From CAIQPV01 sp963719855 (lineage in GTDB: Bacteria > Pseudomonadota > Gammaproteobacteria > Burkholderiales > Gallionellaceae): a stretch of DNA of 64,000 bases. The notes below the pieces were generated by a model. The model saw only the letters and a list, made by a program, of their open reading frames with translations. It ran no database searches and was not told the origin of the DNA. A program made the position numbers and the translations under genes. Positions 53,470 to 61,381 of the stretch are shown here, piece by piece; within the stretch, counting starts at the first letter, position 1; each line of letters starts with the position of its first letter. Location of the stretch: positions 124,001-188,000 of the forward strand of contig CAVRDK010000002.1 in the NCBI GenBank assembly GCA_963719855.1, given 5' to 3'.

Positions 53470-54171
53470 TTAGAGACACTCATAAACATCTATTCCGCTT
53501 GCCGGAGCGATGGACGCAGCGGGAATATTCACACCATTGCGCCAATCCTTCACTGCCTGCCGCTTCGACTCACCCGTCACCAGAAATATGAGTTGCCGCG
53601 CTGCGCTCAGGCGTTGTGCGCTGAGTGAAACGCGGTCGGGCGGAGGCTTGGGTGAGTCGTGTACCGCGATGGTGGCAGGGGCATCCGGCGTATCGCCCCA
53701 TTCGTGATCAGGAAACAGGCTGGCGGTGTGGCCGTCTTCGCCCAAACCGAGCAACACCAGATCAAACTGTTCGATCCCATCCACTATTTGCGCATAGCTG
53801 CTGGCTGCAATTTCAGCGCCTTTTTCGGCAGATATGGGATGTATTTGCTCGGGGGGAATGGCGACATGATCCAGCCATGCCAGCGCGGCCATGCGGCTGT
53901 TGCGCTCGGCATGGTCGGGCGGCAGGCAGCGCTCGTCGCCAAAATATACATGCCATGCAACCCAATCTGCATCGGCTTCGCGCAACGACTCATAGACCCG
54001 GCGCGGTGTTGTGCCTCCGGCCAGAACGATGTGGAATGCCCCGCGCTGGCTGATGGCCAGTTGCGCGGTGAGCAGTATTGCCTGCACTGCCGCCTGTTCC
54101 AGTTCGGCGGTTGTGCTGTAATTGTGCCAGCGGCATTGTTGCGGTTGGCTGTCGTTGATTGATGAAGGCAT
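53470..54171 (-). CDS. pgl: 6-phosphogluconolactonase
   Basis: Hydrolyses 6-phosphogluconolactone in the oxidative pentose phosphate pathway. The 233-residue protein has the family's VLAGGTTPRRVYESL, YFGDERCLPPDHAERNS and LGLGEDGHTASLFP motifs. It is divergent from gnd and zwf, giving the whole oxidative branch in about 3 kb. The N-terminus is somewhat Gln-rich; the ATG at 54171 is the only sensible start. Confidence 0.95.
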   Translation of the reverse strand: MPSSINDSQPQQCRWHNYSTTAELEQAAVQAILLTAQLAISQRGAFHIVLAGGTTPRRVYESLREADADWVAWHVYFGDERCLPPDHAERNSRMAALAWLDHVAIPPEQIHPISAEKGAEIAASSYAQIVDGIEQFDLVLLGLGEDGHTASLFPDHEWGDTPDAPATIAVHDSPKPPPDRVSLSAQRLSAARQLIFLVTGESKRQAVKDWRNGVNIPAASIAPASGIDVYECL

Positions 54172-54260
54172 GTGATTTATCCGGTAGTATGCGATTCTAA
54201 CGGTTGATGCAGAGTTGTTGGGTTAAAAAAATGGGTTGGACTGACAATTAAGGGGGCGAT

Positions 54261-55175
54261 ATGCGATTGGCGATGATAGGGTTGGGCAAGATGGGCGGTA
54301 ACATGGTGCGCAGGTTGCGTCGGGGCGGCATTGAGGTGGTGGGGTACGACCGCGCCTCCGAGGTGGTCGCGCAACTTGCCAAAGATGAGGGCATGATTGC
54401 CGCAACCTCGGTTGATGACGCAGTCACAAAATTATCCGGCCCGCGCGTAGTGTGGCTGATGCTGCCGAGCGGCGATCCGACCGAGCAACAGATTCGCACG
54501 CTTGCGCCGCTGCTGGCTAAAGGCGACATCATCGTGGATGGTGGCAATTCGAATTATCACGACAGTCAGCGGCGCGGCGCATGGCTGGCGGAGCAGGGCA
54601 TAGGTTTCATGGACTCCGGCACTTCCGGCGGCATCTGGGGGCTGGAGAATGGTTATTGCCTGATGGTGGGGGCGACTGCGGAAGTAGCGAAAACCATGGC
54701 GCCCACCCTCAAGGTTCTGGCACCATCCGCAGAGCGCGGCTGGGCGCATGTGGGGCCGGTCGGCTCCGGTCATTTCACCAAGATGATCCACAACGGCATC
54801 GAGTACGGCATGATGCAGTCATTTGCCGAAGGGCTGGAGTTGCTGCGCGGCAAGAAAGAATTTGCGCTCGACCTGGCGCAGATTACCGAGTTGTGGCGGC
54901 ACAGTTCGGTGGTGCGCAGTTGGCTGCTCGATCTTACCGCAGAAGCCTTGAAGCACGATCAGGAACTGACGCAAGTGGCGCCGTATGTGCCTGACTCCGG
55001 TGAGGGGCGCTGGACGGTGGTGGAAGCAATCGATCAGGGTGTCGCGGCACCCGTGCTAACGCTGGCCTTGCAGATGCGCTTCACCAGCCAGAACGAAACC
55101 GGTTACGGCTATCGTTTGCTATCGACCATGCGCAATGCCTTCGGCGGGCACGCCGTCAAACATACGAACGGATAA
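54261..55175 (+). CDS. gnd: 6-phosphogluconate dehydrogenase, decarboxylating (short GndA-like form)
   Basis: Oxidises and decarboxylates 6-phosphogluconate to ribulose 5-phosphate. The 304-residue length marks the short, often NAD-preferring form rather than the 470-residue enzyme. The N-terminal MIGLGKMGGNMV dinucleotide site, DGGNSNYHDSQRR, and the substrate lysine in SGHFTKMIHNGIEYGMMQ are present. It lies two bases upstream of zwf in one operon and is divergent from pgl across an 89-base control region. Confidence 0.94.
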   Translation: MRLAMIGLGKMGGNMVRRLRRGGIEVVGYDRASEVVAQLAKDEGMIAATSVDDAVTKLSGPRVVWLMLPSGDPTEQQIRTLAPLLAKGDIIVDGGNSNYHDSQRRGAWLAEQGIGFMDSGTSGGIWGLENGYCLMVGATAEVAKTMAPTLKVLAPSAERGWAHVGPVGSGHFTKMIHNGIEYGMMQSFAEGLELLRGKKEFALDLAQITELWRHSSVVRSWLLDLTAEALKHDQELTQVAPYVPDSGEGRWTVVEAIDQGVAAPVLTLALQMRFTSQNETGYGYRLLSTMRNAFGGHAVKHTNG

Positions 55176-55177
55176 TA

Positions 55178-56680
55178 ATGAAAGTCATGGAACCTAGTAC
55201 GCTGGTGATATTCGGTGCAGCCGGAAATTTGAGTCGGCTCAAACTGATCCCGTCGCTGTTTCGTCTTGAGTTAGTCAAGCGCTTGCCGGAGCAATTAGCC
55301 ATAGTCGGTTGCAGCATCGAACTGCGGCAGCGCGAGGAATGGATAGCCGAGATCGTCAAGATGCTGGAGGCAGTCTATCCGGAAGGGATAGATAAACCGG
55401 CGCTGGAACGTTTTTGCGCCCGCATGCACTACCATGCCATTCCGCCCGGCGATGATGCGGCTTATCAGCGTTTGCAGCAGATGCTGGAAGGGGGGGCTTT
55501 CCCTCCCAACATGGTGTTTTACATGTCGGTCAGTCCGGCTGCGTTCCCGGATATCGTGGACAAATTAGGCAATGTGGGTTTGCTCAAGGAGCAACATGGC
55601 TGGCGTCGTGTGGTGATCGAAAAACCTTTCGGCTACGATTTGCTGAGCGCCCAGACTTTGCAAGGCAGCTTATACAAGCATTTGAACGAGCCGCAGATAT
55701 ACCGCATCGATCATTACCTCGGCAAGGGTACGGTGCAGAACGTGATGGTGTTCCGCTTCGCCAACTTGCTGCTGGAGCCTTTGTGGAACCACCATTACAT
55801 CGACCATGTGCAAATCACCCAATCCGAGACCCTGGGAATCGGAGGGCGCGCCGGTTACTACGAAGGAGCGGGTGCGCTGCGCGACATGATCCAGAGCCAC
55901 TTGTTGCAACTGCTTGCTCTGGTGGCGATGGAACCGCCCTTGACTATCTCCGCCGAGCACTTGCGTGACGAAAAAGTGAAAGTGCTGAAGGCGATACGCC
56001 CGATTACGCAGAACTCGGTGCATGCCCATGCATTCAGAGGGCAATACACCAGCGGCAACATCAATGGCAAAACGGTTCCCGGCTATCTGGAAGAGGCGGG
56101 CGTGGCACCGGACAGCACGACCGAGACCTACGCGGCACTGAAATTGTTTGTTGATAACTGGCGCTGGGCGGGTGTGCCGTTTTACCTGCGCACCGGCAAG
56201 CGCATGGCGGAAGGCAGCTCGGCAATTTGCATACGCTTCAAAACTCCGCCGCAGGATTTGCTGCGCCGCACGCGCCAGGGGCCGCCGCAGCCGAACTGGA
56301 TCATGCTGGGCATTCAGCCCGACGATTGCATGAAAATAGAAATGCAGGTCAAGGTGCCAGGGCTGGACTTGCATACCCGCTCCCTAAGTCTGGACGCCAC
56401 TTACCGCAAGGACAACGACGAAGATTTCGACGCTTATGCCGGCCTGTTGCTGGACGTGATGCAGGGCGACCCTTCGCTGTTCCTGCGCATAGATGAAGTG
56501 GAAGCGGCATGGCGCGTCGTGGATCCCATCCTCAAGGTCTGGGCGATGGAGCGCGACTTCATCAACGGCTATCAGGCCGGCAGTTGGGGGCCGCGCGGCA
56601 CCTATCGACTGTTTGATCGTGACGACCAGTTCTGGCGTCACTCATTGAATCTGGATGGCGCCAACTTGGAGGCTTATTGA
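55178..56680 (+). CDS. zwf: Glucose-6-phosphate dehydrogenase
   Basis: First enzyme of the oxidative pentose phosphate pathway. The 500-residue protein has the active-site RIDHYLGKGTVQN with the catalytic His, VEKPFGYD-like EKPFGYD, and the C-terminal domain. One point departs from the family: the usual GASGDL coenzyme loop reads GAAGNL, with Asn for Asp, which could alter NAD/NADP use or activity. It is coupled to gnd upstream. Confidence 0.94.
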   Translation: MKVMEPSTLVIFGAAGNLSRLKLIPSLFRLELVKRLPEQLAIVGCSIELRQREEWIAEIVKMLEAVYPEGIDKPALERFCARMHYHAIPPGDDAAYQRLQQMLEGGAFPPNMVFYMSVSPAAFPDIVDKLGNVGLLKEQHGWRRVVIEKPFGYDLLSAQTLQGSLYKHLNEPQIYRIDHYLGKGTVQNVMVFRFANLLLEPLWNHHYIDHVQITQSETLGIGGRAGYYEGAGALRDMIQSHLLQLLALVAMEPPLTISAEHLRDEKVKVLKAIRPITQNSVHAHAFRGQYTSGNINGKTVPGYLEEAGVAPDSTTETYAALKLFVDNWRWAGVPFYLRTGKRMAEGSSAICIRFKTPPQDLLRRTRQGPPQPNWIMLGIQPDDCMKIEMQVKVPGLDLHTRSLSLDATYRKDNDEDFDAYAGLLLDVMQGDPSLFLRIDEVEAAWRVVDPILKVWAMERDFINGYQAGSWGPRGTYRLFDRDDQFWRHSLNLDGANLEAY

Positions 56681-56742
56681 CATATGCCTATGAACAATTT
56701 TTAGCTTGGCACTATTGTCCGAAAAACTTTGGCCTGACACCT

Positions 56743-56809
56743 GTAGGATGGGTAAAGCGCAGCGTAACCCATCAATGCCGCTAAAACGATGGGTTACCAC
56801 CCATCCTAC
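56743..56809. repeat. Intergenic cruciform repeat (GTAGGATGGG type)
   Basis: A 67-bp perfect-armed double palindrome: outer GTAGGATGGG (56743-56752) with CCCATCCTAC (56800-56809), inner GTAACCCATC (56764-56773) with GATGGGTTAC (56788-56797). Similar GTAGGATGGGT repeats are widespread in intergenic DNA of proteobacteria. It lies between zwf and the helicase gene, beside a tRNA-like fragment, and contains no gene. Confidence 0.65.
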
Positions 56810-56843
56810 TGAAAACCATATAGGGGCATATTGGACAAAGTCT

Positions 56844-56889
56844 GTCGGGAGAAATCCCTGTACCGGTTCGATTCCGGTTTCGATTACCA
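56844..56889 (+). other. tRNA 3'-end-like fragment
   Basis: Bases 56862-56878 form an exact 5+7+5 T-arm (ACCGG, loop TTCGATT, CCGGT). These are followed by seven bases (56879-56885), a discriminator A and CCA at 56887-56889, the exact spacing of a tRNA 3' end. Just before it, GGGA-GAAA-TCCC could be a long variable arm as in Leu/Ser/Tyr tRNAs. No 5' acceptor strand (AATCGAA), D-arm or anticodon arm is found upstream, where the repeat at 56743-56809 lies. It is probably a remnant or attachment-site scar and not a functional tRNA. Confidence 0.45.
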
Positions 56890-56893
56890 CTTA

Positions 56894-58882
56894 ATGCTGA
56901 ATAAACTCAATCCCACACAACGCGAAGCGGTGAAGTATCTGGACGGCCCCTTGCTGGTGCTGGCCGGGGCTGGCAGCGGCAAGACGGGCGTCATCACTCA
57001 CAAGCTGGCCTACCTGATCGAGCAATGCGGCTACTCGCCGCGCAACATCGCCGCCATTACCTTCACCAACAAGGCCGCCAACGAGATGCGCGAGCGCGTC
57101 GGCAAGCTGCTGACTGGGCGCGACGGCAAAGGGCTGACCATCAGCACTTTTCATGCGCTGGGCATGCAGATTCTGCGTGAAGAAGCTGGGCTGCTCGGCT
57201 ACAAAAAACAGTTTTCCATTTTTGACAGCGCGGATACAGCAAAGATCATCAGCGAGTTGCTGGGCGCGCCGGACAAGCAGGATATCCGCATCGCACAAAG
57301 CGTGATGTCCAACTGGAAATCCTCGTTCATCTCACCGGAACAGGCGTTGACTCTGGTTGAGAGCGAAGCAGAGCAACGCAATGCGTTGCTGTATGCGCGC
57401 TATCAGGAAACGCTACGCGCCTATCAGGCGATGGACTTTGACGATTTGATCCGCCTGCCGGTCGAACTATTCCAGAATTTCCCCGAAGCGTTAGAACGCT
57501 GGCAGCAGCGCTTCCGTTACCTGCTGATAGACGAATATCAGGACACCAACGATTGCCAGTACCAGATGACCCGCTTGCTGGCGGGTAGCCGCGCCGCGCT
57601 CACCGCTGTGGGCGACGACGATCAGGCGATCTACGCATGGCGCGGGGCGAGCACCGCGAATTTGCAGAACCTGCAAAACGATCATCCGACTTTGCGCGTA
57701 ATCAAGCTAGAGCAGAATTACCGTTCTTCGCAGCGCATCCTGACTTGCGCCAACCATGTAATCAGCAACAACACCAAGTTATTCGAGAAGAAACTGTGGA
57801 GCGACCATGGGCCGGGCGACCCCATCCGCGTGTTCGCGGCGAAGGACGAGGCACACGAAGCGGAATCGGTGGTGCTGCGCCTGCTGGCACATAAGTTCGA
57901 GCACCGTACCCGCTTTGCCGATTACGCCATCCTGTACCGCAGCAATCATTTGTCGCGTGTTTTCGAGGAGCAATTGCGTGAGCAGAAGGTACCTTACACC
58001 GTGAGCGGCGGCACCTCGTTTTTTGATCGCGCAGAAATCAAGGACCTCACCGCTTATTTGCGGTTGATTGCCAACACCGACGACGATCCTGCTTTCATCC
58101 GCGCCATCACCACGCCCAAGCGCGGCATCGGCAACCAGACGCTGGAAAAACTCGCCAGTTATGCCGGAACACGTAATATCAGTCTGTTCGAAGCAGCATT
58201 TGAAAACGCCATGGCGCACCAGCTAAACACCCGGCAACACGAAGATCTGCTGACTTTCTGCAACTTCATCAACCGCATGGAGGCACGCGCCGACAAGGAA
58301 GCCTGTGCGCCTGTGCTGTCGGACTTGATGAGCGCAATTGATTATGAGACGTGGCTGTTCGACAGCCACGAGCCGCGACAGGCCGAAACCAAATGGGCCA
58401 ACGTCATGGATTTTGTCGGCTGGATCAACCGCAAATCCGAAGCTGACGGCAAGACCCTGCTGGTGATGACGCAAACCATCGCCCTAATGAACCTGCTCGA
58501 ATCAGGAGACGGTGAAGCCGATGCAGTCGCGCTCTCCACGCTGCATGCAGCGAAAGGTTTGGAATATGGGCACGTGTTTATGATTGGCGTGGAAGAAGGC
58601 ATCTTGCCACACCAACGCAGCGAGGCGCCGGAGCAGATCGAAGAAGAACGTCGCCTGATGTACGTCGGCATTACCCGCGCTCAACGCTCGCTGCAAATCA
58701 GTTACTGTATCAAACGCCGACAGGGCAAGGAATGGCAGACCTGCGAGCCGAGTCGCTTCCTGCAAGAATTGCCCGAAGACGAAGTCGTCTTTTCGGGTGC
58801 ACTACCTGCGGGTAGCACCCCTGAGGTCAGCAAGGGTGAGGGGATGGCAAAACTGGCGCGGTTAAAGGCGATGCTGGGGTAA
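56894..58882 (+). CDS. rep: Rep/UvrD-type superfamily I DNA helicase
   Basis: A 662-residue 3'-5' helicase with all SF1A motifs visible: LNPTQREAV (Q motif), AGAGSGKT (Walker A), TFTNKAANEMRER, DEYQDTN (II), GDDDQAIYAWRGA (III), LEQNYRSSQRI, TLHAAKGLE (V) and VGITRAQRSL (VI). The length and the short C-terminal tail favour Rep over UvrD. The frame extends 21 codons upstream across the tRNA-like fragment; the ATG at 56894 gives the conserved start MLNKLNPTQ. Confidence 0.9.
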   Translation: MLNKLNPTQREAVKYLDGPLLVLAGAGSGKTGVITHKLAYLIEQCGYSPRNIAAITFTNKAANEMRERVGKLLTGRDGKGLTISTFHALGMQILREEAGLLGYKKQFSIFDSADTAKIISELLGAPDKQDIRIAQSVMSNWKSSFISPEQALTLVESEAEQRNALLYARYQETLRAYQAMDFDDLIRLPVELFQNFPEALERWQQRFRYLLIDEYQDTNDCQYQMTRLLAGSRAALTAVGDDDQAIYAWRGASTANLQNLQNDHPTLRVIKLEQNYRSSQRILTCANHVISNNTKLFEKKLWSDHGPGDPIRVFAAKDEAHEAESVVLRLLAHKFEHRTRFADYAILYRSNHLSRVFEEQLREQKVPYTVSGGTSFFDRAEIKDLTAYLRLIANTDDDPAFIRAITTPKRGIGNQTLEKLASYAGTRNISLFEAAFENAMAHQLNTRQHEDLLTFCNFINRMEARADKEACAPVLSDLMSAIDYETWLFDSHEPRQAETKWANVMDFVGWINRKSEADGKTLLVMTQTIALMNLLESGDGEADAVALSTLHAAKGLEYGHVFMIGVEEGILPHQRSEAPEQIEEERRLMYVGITRAQRSLQISYCIKRRQGKEWQTCEPSRFLQELPEDEVVFSGALPAGSTPEVSKGEGMAKLARLKAMLG

Positions 58883-59076
58883 GCGATAAAGCGCAACTGT
58901 TTACGCTCAGTGCGGATCGCAGTGCTTGGTGAATCAGCTAGTGATTTCATTCCAAACTTTTTCAGCATATCTGTTGCACATAAAATTGAACGACCGCTTG
59001 CAAGTGAGAAGCAAACGTTGGAATATACGTAATCTAACGGCACTAACCGTGCCACTTATGAAGGAGAAAATTAAAA

Positions 59077-59499
59077 ATGTACGACACATTCAAACCCGAA
59101 CATCCTTTCAGCTTGATGGACTTCGTGCGCGCAGCCAAATCTTGCATCACTGAGATATCACCTGAGGAGCTCAAGGCCAAATTGGATGCCAAGGAAGACT
59201 TTTTACTTGTCGACGTACGTGAGCCTGCCGAGTTCGAGCATGGACACATTGGCGGTGCGCATCTCGTACCGCGCGGCATCATCGAAGCTGCCGCCGACAC
59301 GGGCTATCCCAAGCACTACCCACCCTTATCCGGCGCCCGCAACCGGCAAATCGTACTCTATTGCGCCACCAGCGGTCGTTCGGCCATGGCCACAGCCGTG
59401 TTGCAGATGATGGGTTTCAAAAATGTGCTTAACCTTGCCGGCGGCTATGCACGTTGGGAAGCTGAAGGTATGCCGCAAGCCCGCCAGGCAGAGTATTAA
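59077..59499 (+). CDS. Rhodanese-like domain protein
   Basis: A 140-residue single-domain rhodanese. The catalytic loop YCATSGRS holds the active Cys, and LVDVREPAEFEHGHIGGAHLVPRG is the conserved CH2A region (given here as family segments). A short N-terminal extension precedes the domain. A strong AAGGAG lies ahead of the ATG. The upstream region 58883-59076 is non-coding and AT-rich, suggesting its own promoter; a palindromic element follows. The sulfur donor and acceptor are unknown. Confidence 0.88.
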   Translation: MYDTFKPEHPFSLMDFVRAAKSCITEISPEELKAKLDAKEDFLLVDVREPAEFEHGHIGGAHLVPRGIIEAAADTGYPKHYPPLSGARNRQIVLYCATSGRSAMATAVLQMMGFKNVLNLAGGYARWEAEGMPQARQAEY

Positions 59500-59521
59500 T
59501 CCTTCAATATTGGGCTAATTG

Positions 59522-59633
59522 CAATACTGTTCACTTAACCGTTCGTGGTGAGCTTGTCGAACCACCAGCCACGCAACCAGAACCCTTCGACAAGCTCAGG
59601 GCGAACGGAATTTTACTCAAGTGAACAGTATTG
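59522..59633. repeat. 112-bp palindromic element with 15-nt perfect terminal inverted repeats
   Basis: The ends CAATACTGTTCACTT (59522-59536) and AAGTGAACAGTATTG (59619-59633) are perfect inverted repeats. Inside, CCGTTCG/CGAACGG (59539-59545, 59602-59608) and TGAGCTTGTCGAA/TTCGACAAGCTCA (59549-59561, 59586-59598) also pair, so the whole unit folds into one hairpin with a 24-nt loop. The inner GAGCTTGTCGAA motif is common in proteobacterial intergenic repeats. It has no coding capacity. Confidence 0.7.
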
Positions 59634-59648
59634 GGGCTAAAGCCCCAA
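59631..59648. terminator. Terminator-like hairpin
   Basis: A perfect 8-bp stem TTGGGGCT-AA-AGCCCCAA lies directly after the palindromic element and between convergent rhodanese and rplI genes. It lacks a run of T residues in either direction, so Rho-independent termination is only possible, not certain. Confidence 0.35.
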
Positions 59649-59676
59649 TAACACACTCAGGCTGGTTAGCCTTGCA

Positions 59677-59723
59677 TAGCCATCTGACTAAGCGCGATGA
59701 AACATGCGCTAAGTCATTGGTTA
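59677..59723 (+). repeat. Dispersed hairpin repeat, copy 3
   Basis: A 47-nt copy with ends TAGCCA and TTGGTTA and arms GACTAAGCGC / GCGCTAAGTC. It is followed after eight bases by copy 4 in the same orientation, and each copy is preceded by a similar GGTTAGC-T-TTGCA lead, so the pair looks like a tandem duplication of a roughly 55-base unit. Confidence 0.75.
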
Positions 59724-59731
59724 GCTTTGCA

Positions 59732-59779
59732 TAGCCACTCGACTAAGCTGTCAGAAAACGACAGCCAAGTCGCTGGTTA
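59732..59779 (+). repeat. Dispersed hairpin repeat, copy 4, overlapping the rplI stop
   Basis: A 48-nt copy with arms GACTAAGCTGTC / GACAGCCAAGTC. Its terminal TTA (59777-59779) is, on the other strand, the TAA stop of rplI, so the element ends exactly at the gene end. Copy 1 at 151-198 similarly lies next to the 3' end of hypE. Confidence 0.75.
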
Positions 59780-60226
59780 GTGTTCGCCCAGCACCGAGAC
59801 GGTGATATGAGCTACCACATCGGTGTGCAAGCCAATGCTGATTGGATAATCTCCAACCTGCTTGAGATGGCCTTCCGGCATGCGTACTTGTGACTTGTCC
59901 AAAGTGAAACCTTGAACTGCCAGTGCCGCAACGATGTCGGCATTGGTCACGGAACCGAACAGCTTGCCGTCCACGCCAGCCTTTTGTGCGATTTGCACGG
60001 TCAGGCCATTGATCTTGTCGGCACCTGCCTGTGCTTCCGCTATCTTAGCTTGCTCTGCTGCTTGCAGTTCGACGCGGCGAACTTCGAATTCAGCCTTGTT
60101 GCTTTCGGTCGCACGCTTGGCTTTGCCTTGCGGGATCAAAAAGTTGCGTGCGTAGCCATTCTTTACCTTGACCACGTCACCCAGTTGGCCGAGGTTGGCC
60201 ATTTTTTCCATCAGTATTATTTGCAT
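59777..60226 (-). CDS. rplI: 50S ribosomal protein L9
   Basis: A 149-residue L9 with the conserved N-terminal rRNA-binding domain (MQIILMEKMANLGQLGDVVKVKNGYARNFLIP in part), the long connecting helix, and a C-terminal domain ending near VSVLGEH. It is the last gene of the rpsF-priB-rpsR-rplI operon. Its stop codon is within the hairpin repeat at 59732-59779, which may replace or act as the transcript end. Confidence 0.96.
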   Translation of the reverse strand: MQIILMEKMANLGQLGDVVKVKNGYARNFLIPQGKAKRATESNKAEFEVRRVELQAAEQAKIAEAQAGADKINGLTVQIAQKAGVDGKLFGSVTNADIVAALAVQGFTLDKSQVRMPEGHLKQVGDYPISIGLHTDVVAHITVSVLGEH

Positions 60227-60236
60227 GGTCTACTCC

Positions 60237-60506
60237 TTAGTGCAAATCGGTGTAAGGCATCAACGCCAGGAAGCGCGCGCGCTTGACTGCGGTGCTCAAT
60301 TGGCGCTGGAAACGCGCCTTGGTGCCGGTAATGCGCGCCGGAATCAGCTTGCCGTTTTCGCTGACGAATTCCTTGAGGATGTTCAGATCCTTGTAATCCA
60401 CTTCCGCGATCTTCTCCGCAGTAAAGCGGCAGAATTTACGGCGCTTGAACAACGAACGCGAAGAGCTGTTCTTCTTGTCATCTTTTTTCTTAAATACACG
60501 AGCCAT
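60237..60506 (-). CDS. rpsR: 30S ribosomal protein S18
   Basis: An 89-residue S18 with the family's RRKFCRFTAEK and DYKDLNILKEFVSENGKLIPARITG segments. A Lys-rich N-terminal extension is typical of betaproteobacteria. It lies between priB and rplI with 11- and 10-base gaps. Confidence 0.97.
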   Translation of the reverse strand: MARVFKKKDDKKNSSSRSLFKRRKFCRFTAEKIAEVDYKDLNILKEFVSENGKLIPARITGTKARFQRQLSTAVKRARFLALMPYTDLH

Positions 60507-60517
60507 GCTGTGCTCCT

Positions 60518-60823
60518 TTATTTCAATGTAATGTTATCGATATGCATAACCAGTTGCGCGATGCGCAAACTGCGTTGAGCTAAAAATCCTTCTGCTTTCA
60601 CACGCTGCCCGATTTGCAGGACGCTTGCCTGTTTCGCTGCTGCACCGAATGCCAGAGCCGGAATTTCACACTGCACCTGACGTGGCATTCCTGCTTCCTG
60701 TTGCGTTGAAACATTGCGGATCTTTAATGCGATTCGCTCTACTCCCGCTGGGGTGTAGCGCAAACTGTCCAGCTCAACCAGTTCTCCGTCAACGACGAAC
60801 CGATTGCAACCTAATTCAATCAA
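60518..60823 (-). CDS. priB: Primosomal replication protein N (PriB)
   Basis: A 101-residue OB-fold single-strand DNA-binding protein for replication restart, recognised by size, fold pattern and its standard position between rpsF and rpsR. It has no usable ATG near the N-terminus; the likely start is TTG at 60823, which overlaps the rpsF stop (TTGA). This arrangement suggests low, coupled translation from rpsF. Confidence 0.92.
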   Translation of the reverse strand: MIELGCNRFVVDGELVELDSLRYTPAGVERIALKIRNVSTQQEAGMPRQVQCEIPALAFGAAAKQASVLQIGQRVKAEGFLAQRSLRIAQLVMHIDNITLK

Positions 60824-61218
60824 GCAGCAGCCGCTTCAACTGGTGCTGGTGCTGCCGGTGCAGCCTCGGGAACCGCGTCACCGCTAAAGGAACGCGATTT
60901 CTCTTCCCGCATCATCGCCGAAGGAATAGTTACCGCAGCCTTGGTCTTGATAGTCAGGTGGCGCAACACGGCGTCGTTGAACTTGAATGCGTGTTCCAGT
61001 TCGTCCAGAATTTCCTGGTCGCACTCGATGTTCATCAGCACATAATGCGCTTTGTGGATTTTCTGGATCGGGTATGCCAACTGGCGGCGTCCCCAGTCTT
61101 CCAAGCGATGGATCAGGCCGTTCTTGGCCGTCACCAGAGTACGGTAACGCTCGACCATCGCGGGCACTTGCTCGCTCTGATCGGGATGTACGATAAATAC
61201 GATCTCGTAATGTCGCAT
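60820..61218 (-). CDS. rpsF: 30S ribosomal protein S6
   Basis: A 132-residue S6 from the ATG at 61218 (MRHYEIVFIVHPDQS), with the single S6 fold and an Ala/Pro-rich C-terminal tail. The frame extends 16 codons upstream without homology. GGAG is close to the start. A strong sigma-70 promoter lies about 65 bases upstream, so this is the first gene of the rpsF-priB-rpsR-rplI operon. Confidence 0.96.
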   Translation of the reverse strand: MRHYEIVFIVHPDQSEQVPAMVERYRTLVTAKNGLIHRLEDWGRRQLAYPIQKIHKAHYVLMNIECDQEILDELEHAFKFNDAVLRHLTIKTKAAVTIPSAMMREEKSRSFSGDAVPEAAPAAPAPVEAAAA

Positions 61219-61284
61219 TGAATCTCCTTTTGGATATAGCCCCCCGTCATGCGAACGGTGGAGCAAGGGTTTTTGGGAGGGCGG

Positions 61285-61312
61285 ATTATAGCGAAAATTG
61301 CAGTCAGGTCAA
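61285..61312 (-). promoter_or_regulatory. Sigma-70 promoter of the rpsF operon
   Basis: On the minus strand TTGACC (61312-61307) is followed after 16 bases by TATAAT (61290-61285), a near-consensus pair. The leader to the rpsF ATG is about 60 bases and contains the ribosome site. This strength fits a ribosomal-protein operon. Confidence 0.8.
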
Positions 61313-61355
61313 GTTAAATGCGTAAATTCAATGCGCAAATGGCGATGACTCCCTA

Positions 61356-61373
61356 TCTCCCGCTTGCGGGAGA
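61356..61373. terminator. Hairpin downstream of comEC
   Basis: TCTCCCGC-TT-GCGGGAGA, a perfect 8-bp stem, begins nine bases past the comEC stop on the minus strand. It lacks a T-run, so it may be a weak terminator or a short dispersed hairpin; it lies ahead of the rpsF promoter. Confidence 0.4.
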
Positions 61374-61381
61374 AGGGCTAT

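Noticed and set aside
53463..53483. Sequence resembling one arm of the 18744-18884 palindrome (TTTTTAGAG core)
   Set aside because: Only about 15 bases match and no partner arm is nearby, so it is too short to call a copy.
56844..56889. A functional tRNA gene
   Set aside because: Only the 3' part is present; no 5' acceptor strand, D-arm or anticodon arm can be found upstream.
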